Source: AG41 sp965653495 (GTDB taxonomy: Bacteria > Gemmatimonadota > Gemmatimonadetes > Gemmatimonadales > GWC2-71-9). From it: a stretch of DNA of 27,151 nucleotides. The notes beneath the pieces are model-generated. The model did no database searches, was not told where the DNA came from, and was given only the letters and a program-made list of their open reading frames with translations. A program made the translations under genes and the position numbers. Of the stretch, positions 16,494 to 23,529 are shown one piece after another (the stretch's first letter is position 1; the number at the start of each line of letters is the position of its first letter). The DNA lies in NCBI GenBank assembly GCA_965653495.1, contig CBFHAJ010000033.1:1-27151 (forward strand), written 5' to 3'.

Positions 16494-16692
16494 CGAGTTA
16501 CGTCACTTCAGAAGAGCTGCGTCCACCCGCGAGACCGCAGTTGCGTAACTACCGCGGTCCTGTCGAACGCCCTGACGATCGCGCACTTCGAGTACTGGAT
16601 ACCGGTGCTGCCGGTGAGGTTGTTGGTCGTGTCGGCGACGGACGCCGAGTCCTGCACCAGGACCGTCCCCCAGAACTGGGCCGGGTTGCCGC
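16490..16692 (-). repeat. Direct repeat, right copy (within the intact PilX-like gene)
   Basis: Partner of 13908-14110, 192 of 203 bases identical with no gaps. This copy is part of the intact pilus-associated gene. Confidence 0.9.
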
Positions 16693-17707
16693 CGCCGCCG
16701 CTCGTCCGGAGTGCGCCCCGGATGATCGCCACCCCGAAGAACTGGAAGCCACCCTGCACGCTCAGGCTCCCGTCCACGAGCAGGATGCCCTGACCCTCCT
16801 GGCCATTGATGACCGTGTTGGTACCAGTGATGTGGACGATCGGGAAGTACTGGCCGCAGGGACCCGTGGGATTGCTCGGGCTGCCCCAGTTGGTGGGCGC
16901 GGTCGTGTTGCACGCGCCGCCCACGGTCGCGGGCTCGATCGATCTCGAGAAGTTCTGTGCCGACAGGGTGATATCGGCTCGGCCCGCGAGTTGCGCGTAG
17001 GTGACGTCGCCGTACACCGAGAAGGCGCTGTCGGTCAGCGCCGGGTCGTTCAGCGCCGGCGGGTTCCCGGAGATGCGCGGGCGGTCACCCGGGTTGCCGA
17101 CCTTCACGGTGTCGTTCAGCTCCATCCGGACGCCGACCCGCGTGCTGTCTGCGGGCGCGCAGTCGGTCCATCCCGGGGGGATGTGATCGCTGCCGTCGAT
17201 GGTGGGCTGGCCGGTGAGCACGTTGGATCCACCCGATACGAGCGCGGCCGGCGGCGGGAGCACCAACGGCTTGGTGCGCACCAGCATCCCGATGCGCTGG
17301 CTCGCGCCACCGCCGCCCACCCGGCCGGCGAAACTCATCGCGTCCTGGGCGGTGATGTCCACTAGGTACGTCTCGTCGTTGAGCTTGAACAGCGCGCCCC
17401 AGTAGCTCCCCGTCCCGTTCGCGGACGGCGTCCGATTGATGGCGACCGTGCTCGGGGCCGGAGCGGGTGCGGGGAACGTGTACAACGAGTCATAGGTCCG
17501 CTTATTGGCGCTCCAGCCGCGGATGAGGTCGTACGCGCCCTCCTCCGCGACGCCGAACGACGCCACGGCGCGCCGCACGTTCTCGCCCACGCGCTGCTCC
17601 TGGAGGCCGGAGAAGACCGCGGCCGCGGTGGCCGCGCCCAGGACGACGAGCACCATGATCGCCACGCCCAGCGCCATGCCGCGCTCGTCTCGGAGAGTGT
17701 GCTTCAC
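16508..17707 (-). CDS. PilX-like type IV pilus-associated protein
   Basis: The 399-residue protein starts with a short basic leader and one hydrophobic helix (ERGMALGVAIMVLVVLGAA) like the PilX N-terminal domain of type IV pilus minor components; the G-M junction resembles a prepilin cleavage site. The rest is a secreted region rich in G, T, N and S with two cysteine-containing segments (GWTDCAPADS and GACNTTAPTNWG). It ends in a repeating beta-like segment (GILLVDGSLSVQGGFQFFGVAIIRG) of the type seen in pilus-tip and autotransporter-like folds. The start is a GTG without an obvious ribosome site. The receiver gene lies just upstream on the same strand with an 82-base gap. No other pilus genes are in the window. 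Confidence 0.75.
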   Translation of the reverse strand: MKHTLRDERGMALGVAIMVLVVLGAATAAAVFSGLQEQRVGENVRRAVASFGVAEEGAYDLIRGWSANKRTYDSLYTFPAPAPAPSTVAINRTPSANGTGSYWGALFKLNDETYLVDITAQDAMSFAGRVGGGGASQRIGMLVRTKPLVLPPPAALVSGGSNVLTGQPTIDGSDHIPPGWTDCAPADSTRVGVRMELNDTVKVGNPGDRPRISGNPPALNDPALTDSAFSVYGDVTYAQLAGRADITLSAQNFSRSIEPATVGGACNTTAPTNWGSPSNPTGPCGQYFPIVHITGTNTVINGQEGQGILLVDGSLSVQGGFQFFGVAIIRGALRTSGGGGNPAQFWGTVLVQDSASVADTTNNLTGSTGIQYSKCAIVRAFDRTAVVTQLRSRGWTQLF

Positions 17708-17789
17708 GGAGAGAACCTACGGACAGAGGCAATGCCCAAGGGCAAGTTACATGCCCCCGCCGGGTTAGCCCGACGCCGCGTCGGAATTA

Positions 17790-18263
17790 CTAGCGCGGGG
17801 AAGGAAGGTCCGGCGGCGCACCGGAATCGCGGCCCCGCGACCGCGTCTCGAGCGCCTGCTCTGCCTCGGCCGGCCGCGCCACGTACCCCGACCGCGGCCG
17901 GCGATGGCTGTCCACGATCGCGCTGATCCGGCGCCATAGCTCCGCCAGCGACAGCGGCTTGAGCAGCAGGTGCTCCGACTCGATGAACACGCTCATCCCC
18001 TCGGGGGCGGGGCGCGGCTTTACCGTGATCATGATGAACCGGCCGCGCAGATCGGGCCGCACCTGCACCGCCGGCTCCCACAGTCCGAAGGCGTCGCTCA
18101 CGATCACGTCGAACAGCTGCCGCCGCACGGCCTCCAACCCCGACCCCACCCCCGACGCGAGACTCACCCAGCAGCCCCGCGCCTCGAGAAAGCGCGCGAT
18201 CGCTTCCCGCAGCCCGGCATTGGCTTCCACTACCAGGACCGAGATCGGAGCGGCGTCGGACAT
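17790..18263 (-). CDS. Single-domain receiver protein with atypical acidic pocket
   Basis: The 157-residue protein is a CheY-like receiver with a basic, disordered tail of about 40 residues and no output domain. The phospho-acceptor is D57 (FDVIVSDAFG), the conserved lysine is K102 (LLLKP) and T80 fills the switch position. The acidic pair that binds magnesium is reduced to E13 in VVEAN. The loop after the acceptor aspartate is long. Upstream on its strand are two direct copies of GGCAACCG (plus-strand 18308-18315 and 18327-18334), 19 bases apart, which may be regulatory. A broken second copy of this gene start lies at 14125-14263. The pairing with the pilus gene suggests control of pili or attachment, which is inference. 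Confidence 0.8.
   Translation of the reverse strand: MSDAAPISVLVVEANAGLREAIARFLEARGCWVSLASGVGSGLEAVRRQLFDVIVSDAFGLWEPAVQVRPDLRGRFIMITVKPRPAPEGMSVFIESEHLLLKPLSLAELWRRISAIVDSHRRPRSGYVARPAEAEQALETRSRGRDSGAPPDLPSPR
18121..18263 (-). repeat. Source copy of the receiver-gene segment duplicated at 14125-14263
   Basis: The first 47 or so codons of the receiver gene are repeated, with small deletions, at 14125-14263 in the same orientation. Confidence 0.8.
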
Positions 18264-18458
18264 ATCCCAGAGAGTTCGGTTGACGGCGTGCGCCGTGTCC
18301 CACGCTAGGCAACCGGTGTGCCAGATGGCAACCGCATTGCGGCGTGCTCGCGGCGGGCGTTAGGCGGCTCGTGCCGTCGTAAGTCAGTGCAGCGCGTGCG
18401 CACTCAGACGCTTCATAGCGGTGCGTTTAGTGTTGCGGCCCATCGACACGCCCGGCGC

Positions 18459-18487
18459 TGGTCAATCCCGCTCGGCCGCGTTACAAT
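18459..18487 (+). promoter_or_regulatory. Sigma70-like promoter for the MFS gene
   Basis: TGGTCA (18459-18464, four of six matches) and TACAAT (18482-18487, five of six) are separated by 17 bases. Transcription would begin near 18494, leaving about 22 bases before the ATG of the small upstream ORF. Confidence 0.55.
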
Positions 18488-18515
18488 CGCTCGCCACCGT
18501 CTCCATGGAGCGACT

Positions 18516-18560
18516 ATGGCGTCACGATTCGTCCTCCTGCGCCTCGCGGCGGCAGTGTGA
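18516..18560 (+). CDS. Possible 14-residue upstream peptide overlapping the MFS start
   Basis: ATG at 18516 follows GGAG (18507-18510) by five bases and encodes MASRFVLLRLAAAV, ending in a TGA that overlaps the GTG of the transporter gene as GTGA. The transporter start has no ribosome site of its own, so re-initiation after this short ORF would explain its translation. The promoter places it first on the transcript. There is no evidence for a function of the peptide itself. Confidence 0.4.
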   Translation: MASRFVLLRLAAAV

Positions 18561-19801
18561 CTGTCTCCGGAACGACACCCTCCCCGCCGCAGGCGATCCT
18601 GCGCCACCGCCCGTTCCGCACGCTGTGGATCGCGCAGTTCGTCAGCATCTTCGGCGACTTCCTCGCCCTGTTCGGCGTCATCAGCCTCATCACGTTCCGG
18701 CTGCATGGAACGGCGGTGAACGTCACCACCGTCACCATCGCCTGGATCCTGCCGCTCGCCGTCATCGGCCCCATCGCCGGCGTGTTCGTGGACCACTGGA
18801 ACGTGAAGCGGGTCATGATCGCGAGCGACCTGATCCGCGGCGCCCTGATCCTGCTGCTGTTGGTGGTGCGGGACCTCGGTCAGATGAGCCTCATCCTCGC
18901 CACCATGAGCGTGCTGTCGAGCTTCTTCGTGCCGGCGCAATCGGTCACGCTGCGCACCATCGTGCCGTCCGAGCGGCTCCTGGCCGCGAACGCGATGCTC
19001 GCCCAGGCGTTCTACGTGGTGCGGCTGTTCGCTCCGTTCGCCGCGGGCGCGCTCATCGCCTGGCTGGGCGAGCGGATCTGCTTCTATCTCGACACCGCGA
19101 GCTTCGTGTTCTCTGCCGGCATGATCGCTACCCTGACCATCACGCGGCCGCGCACCCAGGGGGAGAAAACGCTGCGCTCGCTGTCGCAAGACTTCGTGGC
19201 AGGCAACCGCTTCATCTTCACGCACGCGGGGCTCACGTTCGTATTCCTGGCTATGGGCATCGCGATGTTCGTGATGGCCGCGTTCAGCCCGCTCATCTCG
19301 ATCTACATCCGCGACGCGCTCCGGGCCGGCCCGTTCGTATGGGGCGCGATCAGCTCCATGGTGGGGATCGGCCGGATCGCCGGCGCGCAGGTGCTGGGCC
19401 GCATCCACACCCCCGGCTCCCGCACCACCGTCGTGCTGGGCGGGATGCTCGGCCTGGGCGTGGCAGCGGCGCTGCTGGGCGCGTTCCGCAACATCCCGCT
19501 CGCCGCGCTGAGCACCTTCACCATGGGTTTAGCGATCTCGTTCGTGCTGGTGCCGGCGCAGACCCTCTCGCAACAGGAGACGCCGCCGGCCCTGATGGGC
19601 CGGGTGTCGAGCACGTTCATGTCGCTGGTCTCGCTCGCCCAGGTGCTGGGCCTGCTGCTCTCCGGGTACCTGGCGCAGGCGCTGGGCATGCGGGCGCTGT
19701 TCCTCGCGTGCGGGGCCGTGCTGGCCGTGGTGGCGATCGCGGGGCACGTGTGGATGCGGGAGCGGGGTGCGCTGGCAAACGCCGCGCCAGCGGCGCCATA
19801 G
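18557..19801 (+). CDS. MFS transporter, EntS-like exporter family
   Basis: The 414-residue protein shows about twelve membrane segments and the pattern of the MFS_3 group, which includes the enterobactin exporter EntS and many small-molecule exporters. Typical parts are HRPFRTLWIAQFVSIFGDFLALFGV at the start, the loop-2 motif DHWNVKRVMIASDLIRG and VPAQSVTLRTIVPSERLLAANAML. The substrate cannot be told from sequence. The GTG start overlaps the stop of a 14-codon upstream ORF and lacks its own Shine-Dalgarno. No siderophore or antibiotic synthesis genes are in the window. It is followed by a separate zinc-ribbon gene 100 bases later. Confidence 0.88.
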   Translation: MTVSGTTPSPPQAILRHRPFRTLWIAQFVSIFGDFLALFGVISLITFRLHGTAVNVTTVTIAWILPLAVIGPIAGVFVDHWNVKRVMIASDLIRGALILLLLVVRDLGQMSLILATMSVLSSFFVPAQSVTLRTIVPSERLLAANAMLAQAFYVVRLFAPFAAGALIAWLGERICFYLDTASFVFSAGMIATLTITRPRTQGEKTLRSLSQDFVAGNRFIFTHAGLTFVFLAMGIAMFVMAAFSPLISIYIRDALRAGPFVWGAISSMVGIGRIAGAQVLGRIHTPGSRTTVVLGGMLGLGVAAALLGAFRNIPLAALSTFTMGLAISFVLVPAQTLSQQETPPALMGRVSSTFMSLVSLAQVLGLLLSGYLAQALGMRALFLACGAVLAVVAIAGHVWMRERGALANAAPAAP

Positions 19802-19901
19802 TCCGGCGGCCGGGACCAGAGACCCGCGACCGGGTGACGATGGTCACGCCCGAAACCATAGCCGCCTCCGACTATTCGGGACGCACGGAAGAGGAGGTTC
19901 C

Positions 19902-20255
19902 ATGATGGGAGGACAATGGGCGCGGCTGCGCGCCGAGGCGAGCGTCCCGCTGCGACGCGGAGCATGGTATCGCGTGCTCCGGGTCACCCCGACAGATGCA
20001 GTACTCGATGTGAATCAACGTCCGATCAACGTCCCCAAGCCGGCCCTGCACCTGACCCCGCGGCCCCCTGCCGTGTGGGAGGTCGTGCCGCGGCCGCCCA
20101 ACGCAAAGAACCTGCCGCAGAGCTGGGGCGCGCGGTATTGCGTGTGCCCGAAGTGCCGCCAGCGGTCGTCGCTGCCGAAGGGCCCGACGGCGCTGCGCTG
20201 CGTCAAGTGTAACGGCGTGTTCGACGTGGGATGGGGCGGGACGGCGTACGAGTAG
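19902..20255 (+). CDS. Small zinc-ribbon protein of unknown function
   Basis: The 117-residue protein is basic and soluble. The first 60 residues include a beta-rich segment (RRGAWYRVLRVTPTDAVLDVNQRPINVP). The C-terminal third holds a zinc ribbon, C82-P-K-C85 and C100-V-K-C103, with an extra cysteine at 80. The strong AGGAGG at 19892-19897 supports a start at 19902 or, with better spacing, the ATG at 19905. I do not recognise the family. A very stable hairpin follows the gene. Confidence 0.75.
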   Translation: MMGGQWARLRAEASVPLRRGAWYRVLRVTPTDAVLDVNQRPINVPKPALHLTPRPPAVWEVVPRPPNAKNLPQSWGARYCVCPKCRQRSSLPKGPTALRCVKCNGVFDVGWGGTAYE

Positions 20256-20262
20256 GGTGTGT

Positions 20263-20295
20263 GACCCCGGGGACCCCGGGCATGGCCCCGGGGTC
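20263..20295 (+). terminator. Strong GC-rich hairpin after the zinc-ribbon gene
   Basis: GACCCCGGGG (20263-20272) pairs perfectly with CCCCGGGGTC (20286-20295) around a 13-base loop that is itself GC-rich. A weak CTCTTTCT stretch follows about 13 bases later. Probable transcription end. Confidence 0.55.
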
Positions 20296-20411
20296 GGTCG
20301 ACCCCAGCTCTTTCTGAGCCCCACGGTTTTTGCAATGACTTCGTAATGGCGTGTGCAAGCTCCCGTCATTCGGACGTCCTAGTGTAGAGTCGTCACAAGC
20401 TGGTGGAACCT

Positions 20412-21983
20412 ATGTACAACGCGTTGCTGGCAATCGTGCTCGCGGTCCAGGCCCCTGCCCGCGACTCGGGCGCGACGCTCATCGGGCAGATCCGCGATGC
20501 CAAGGGGGCTCCTGTTGTAGGAGCGCTGGTCGAGGCGATCGATCACCAGATCGGCGCCTGGGCCGACAGGAGGGGGCAGTACCGGCTGCGCGGCCTGCCG
20601 TTCGGCGCGGTCCGGGTGCAGTTGCGGGTTCTTGAATACGACCCCATCGACACGACGCTCACGCTGCGCCGCGGCACGCCCGTCGTCTGGAACGTCGTGC
20701 GACCCACCGATCCCGAGTTGGTCGACGTCGAGCGACTCGATTCTCTGCGGGCCGTTGCCGGCCAGCTCGACAGCGTTGCCGCCGGCCTCGTTTCCACGGA
20801 TACGTCGTCCGGGTTCACGTACGAGCGGTTTGGCATTCGGCTGCTTCGTGCCGCGATCGACAGCACCAGCCGGGACACCAGTCGTGTGCTGTCTCCCCTC
20901 AGCGCGGGCCAGGCGCTCGCCCTTGCGCTGGGGGCCGCGAGGGATTCGACGGCGCTCGCGATCGCCCGCGGACTGAGCCTGGGCTCCTTGGGATCGGACA
21001 GCCTCGCGTCCCGGAGTAAGCGATTCAACGGCGCGGTGCGGGCCCGCCGGGACATCACGCTCAAGATCGCGAACGCGCTGTGGGTGGACACGAGCGCGAC
21101 GCTCCAGCCTGCGTTCGCCAGCTGGGCCCAGACCTGGTACGGCGCCGCCGTGCGGCGGCAGCCACTGCGCGTCCCGGAGGTGGTGCCCATCGTGAACCGC
21201 TGGGCCGACAGCGCGACCGCTGGCAGGATTCAAAAGATTCGGGAGAAGCCGTTCCGCGATTCTACCGTCGTGGCCCTCACCAACGCCGTCTACTTCAAGG
21301 GGAAGTGGCTCGAACCGTTCGACTCGTCGCTCACGCAGGAGCGTGCGTTCACGACGTCAAACGGGTCGCGTGTGACGGTGCCTACGATGGAGGAAACGGG
21401 GAAGCTGGCCTATCGGCGGAAGCCGGGTTACCAGGCTGTTCGCCTCCCGTACGCGGCCGGCTTGACAGCGGTCTATCTGGTGCTTCCCGACTCCGGCGTG
21501 AGCGCGATGACCGTGCTCGACGAGTTGGAGCGGACCGGGTGGCCGATCCCAGATCGTACTGAGACGAGGGAAGTCCAGCTCCGGCTCCCCCGACTACGCG
21601 TCGCGCAGGCGACCGACTTGCGGCCGGCCTTCACGGCGCTCGACATGGGGATCCTGTTTGATTCGGCTCGCGCCGATTTCAGCGGGCTCATCGTGCCTCG
21701 ACCGGAGCGGCCGCCGCCGTGCCCCCCGCTGTCGAGCGGCGTACATCCCGGCGATTGCACCCGCATTCGGGTGTCTGACGCAGCGCAACACGTCTACCTG
21801 ATAGTCGACGAAGCCGGTACGGAGGCCGCAGCAGTCACCGCGTTCGGTTTCGGGCTCGCCATAACGTCGGCCCCTCCACCGCCGATCAGGTTCTTCCTGG
21901 ACCGTCCCTTCGTGTTTGCGCTGCGAGATGAGAAGACGGGGACCTTCTTGTTTCTGGGCTATATCGCCGCTCCGCAGCAGTAG
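20412..21983 (+). CDS. Exported serpin with N-terminal carboxypeptidase-regulatory-like domain
   Basis: The 523-residue protein starts with a hydrophobic segment (MYNALLAIVLAVQA) that is probably a signal peptide. Residues 20-105 resemble the carboxypeptidase-D regulatory-like beta-sandwich (LIGQIRDAKGAPVVGALVEA, then ADRRGQYRLRGLPFG). Residues 130-523 are a serpin: LSPLSAGQALALALGAA, the strand NAVYFKGKWLEPFD, then the hinge DEAGTEAAA and the C-terminal FFLDRPFVFALRDEKTGTFLFLGYI. The intact GTEAAA hinge indicates a working, loop-inserting inhibitor. Counting from it, P1-P1' would be Ala-Ile, which would suit elastase- or subtilisin-like proteases. A proline-rich insertion with two cysteines (PPPCPPLSSGVHPGDC) sits just before the hinge strand. 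ATG 20412 is preferred over GTG 20403 because GGTGGA is then correctly spaced. Confidence 0.85.
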   Translation: MYNALLAIVLAVQAPARDSGATLIGQIRDAKGAPVVGALVEAIDHQIGAWADRRGQYRLRGLPFGAVRVQLRVLEYDPIDTTLTLRRGTPVVWNVVRPTDPELVDVERLDSLRAVAGQLDSVAAGLVSTDTSSGFTYERFGIRLLRAAIDSTSRDTSRVLSPLSAGQALALALGAARDSTALAIARGLSLGSLGSDSLASRSKRFNGAVRARRDITLKIANALWVDTSATLQPAFASWAQTWYGAAVRRQPLRVPEVVPIVNRWADSATAGRIQKIREKPFRDSTVVALTNAVYFKGKWLEPFDSSLTQERAFTTSNGSRVTVPTMEETGKLAYRRKPGYQAVRLPYAAGLTAVYLVLPDSGVSAMTVLDELERTGWPIPDRTETREVQLRLPRLRVAQATDLRPAFTALDMGILFDSARADFSGLIVPRPERPPPCPPLSSGVHPGDCTRIRVSDAAQHVYLIVDEAGTEAAAVTAFGFGLAITSAPPPPIRFFLDRPFVFALRDEKTGTFLFLGYIAAPQQ

Positions 21984-22000
21984 CGCTACGCAGCCGTCCC

Positions 22001-22432
22001 TTACGGGCGTCGGCGCGTCGGCTTGCGGCAGATCGGGCACGGCCCCATCTGCGGCTCCTGGCCGAGCACCAGCTGTACCGGGCCGAGCGTGACGGCGGTA
22101 TCGGTGAGGGTGACGGTGAGGGTCATGGTGTGGCCGTCCGTGGAGCCGAAGAACCGCGCCGGATGGTCGGGGCCGCGGGCCACGGGATAGAGCGTGATGT
22201 TGTAGCGTCCGGTCGCGTCGAACCGGCCCTGCGGATCAGCGACCAACTCGGCCTTGGTGTCACCCGCGGTGCAGCCGATGTGCACGTGGGCGCTCGAGTC
22301 GCTCGCGATCAGCCCGGCGTTGACGCCGCCCCAGGTGCCCTGAATCGGGCCGGCAGCAGGAGGGCGCGGTCCCCCGACATTGCAGTCGCGGATCAGGAAC
22401 ACGGTCAGGCTCGCCAGCATCACCCGGTTCAT
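22001..22432 (-). CDS. Small exported or envelope protein of unknown function
   Basis: The 143-residue protein has a short hydrophobic N-terminus (MLASLTVFLI) followed by a cysteine that does not fit a standard lipobox. The body reads like one beta-rich domain (QGTWGGVNAGLIASDSS, HVHIGC, RFDATGRYNITLYPV, TMTLTVTLTDTAVTLGPVQL), similar in style to small secreted beta-barrel proteins. A CPIC motif and a basic tail close the chain. The ATG overlaps the stop of the serine hydrolase as ATGA, so it is the last gene of that operon. The family is not recognised. Confidence 0.65.
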   Translation of the reverse strand: MNRVMLASLTVFLIRDCNVGGPRPPAAGPIQGTWGGVNAGLIASDSSAHVHIGCTAGDTKAELVADPQGRFDATGRYNITLYPVARGPDHPARFFGSTDGHTMTLTVTLTDTAVTLGPVQLVLGQEPQMGPCPICRKPTRRRP

Positions 22433-23529
22433 GGACCCTTCCGGTCGAACAGCGGTTGCAGCCCCTGGGCGGGCTCGAGCTTGGCGTCGCTGAGGTTCGC
22501 GAGTATGGCGACCACGACATGCGAGTCGCGATCGAGACCGAACGCCGCCGTCCCGCCCACCGACCCACCCCCATGGTATACCCAGCGATGTCCCAGCGAG
22601 TCACTGCCGATGAACCAGCCCACCCCGTATCCGGTCGGCTCGCCGCTGGTGGTGTGCTGCGATGTGAACAGCAGATTCAGGGTCTCCGCCTTCAGGAACC
22701 CGGGTTCGAGCAGCGCCGACCCGAACGTCACCAGGTCCTCCGCGGTCGACACGAACCCTCCCCCCGCCCACTTGTAGCTGTTGTCGACCGGCGGGGAGAC
22801 ATGGAAGCCGCCCCCCTCGCTGTCCGCATCATAGAAGTGCGTGCGGTCGGGCATGAGGCTGTCGGCCCGATCGGGCGCGGTGTGCGTCATGCCGAGGGGG
22901 CGGAACACGTGCAGCGACATGTAGTGGAGGAAGTTGTCCCCCGACGCCGCCTCGACCACGGCCGAGATCAGGTTCCAGCCGTAGCTCGAATAAGAGAACC
23001 TGGTCCCCGGTTGGAAGAGCAGCGAGTCGCCCTGGAAGATCGCGAGCCCCGCGAGCACGGTCGCGTAGTGGCGGTTGCTGAGGAACTCGTCGTCCTTGTA
23101 ATGGCGAATCCCGGCGAGGTGGCCCGCCAGCTCACGGGTGGTGATGGGATAGCCCTTGTCGGGAAATGAGGGGACGTAGCGCTGCACGGGGACGTCGAGA
23201 TCGAGCTTGCCCTGCTCGTACAACAACGCGACCGACGCTGCCGTGAGCGGCTTCGACACGCTACCGATGCGGAACTGGCTCGCGGCGGTGACCGGCGTGC
23301 GGTGCTCCAGATCGGCGTACCCGAACGCCTCCGACCACACGATTTTGCCGTTGACTGCGACGGCGACCTGCACGCCGGGCATCTTGGGCAGGAGCTGCGT
23401 GCACACGATCGTGCGGCCGCGCGCCGCGGCCGCGACGTACGCGGGTGCGACCGGCGCGGTGAGCTTGGAGACGCACGGCTGCTGCGCCTGAAGCGCGGCG
23501 GCCAGGGCGAGCAGCCCGGCGAGCGTCAC
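22429..23529 (-). CDS. LACTB-like serine hydrolase (class C beta-lactamase fold)
   Basis: The 366-residue protein has a signal peptide (MTLAGLLALAAALQA) and acts outside the cytoplasm. Catalytic S90 and K93 are in GSVSKPL. The second motif is YSSYGWN, and HGGGSVGG supplies the third. The segments DLDVPVQRYVPSFPDKGYPI and HLAGIRHYKDDEF are much closer to LACTB and related peptidases than to resistance enzymes, so a peptidase or esterase role is likely. The GTG at 23529 overlaps the moxR stop as GTGA and gives a proper signal peptide. The longer open frame to 23748 only adds arginine-rich sequence read through moxR. Confidence 0.88.
   Translation of the reverse strand: MTLAGLLALAAALQAQQPCVSKLTAPVAPAYVAAAARGRTIVCTQLLPKMPGVQVAVAVNGKIVWSEAFGYADLEHRTPVTAASQFRIGSVSKPLTAASVALLYEQGKLDLDVPVQRYVPSFPDKGYPITTRELAGHLAGIRHYKDDEFLSNRHYATVLAGLAIFQGDSLLFQPGTRFSYSSYGWNLISAVVEAASGDNFLHYMSLHVFRPLGMTHTAPDRADSLMPDRTHFYDADSEGGGFHVSPPVDNSYKWAGGGFVSTAEDLVTFGSALLEPGFLKAETLNLLFTSQHTTSGEPTGYGVGWFIGSDSLGHRWVYHGGGSVGGTAAFGLDRDSHVVVAILANLSDAKLEPAQGLQPLFDRKGP

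Noticed and set aside
13860..16510. Mobile element around the lipoprotein gene
   Set aside because: The flanking direct repeats are pieces of a pilus gene; no transposase, integrase, terminal inverted repeats or target-site duplication was seen.
18308..18334. Two direct GGCAACCG copies upstream of the receiver gene as an operator
   Set aside because: Eight-base repeats at this spacing can occur by chance in GC-rich DNA; recorded in the gene entry only.
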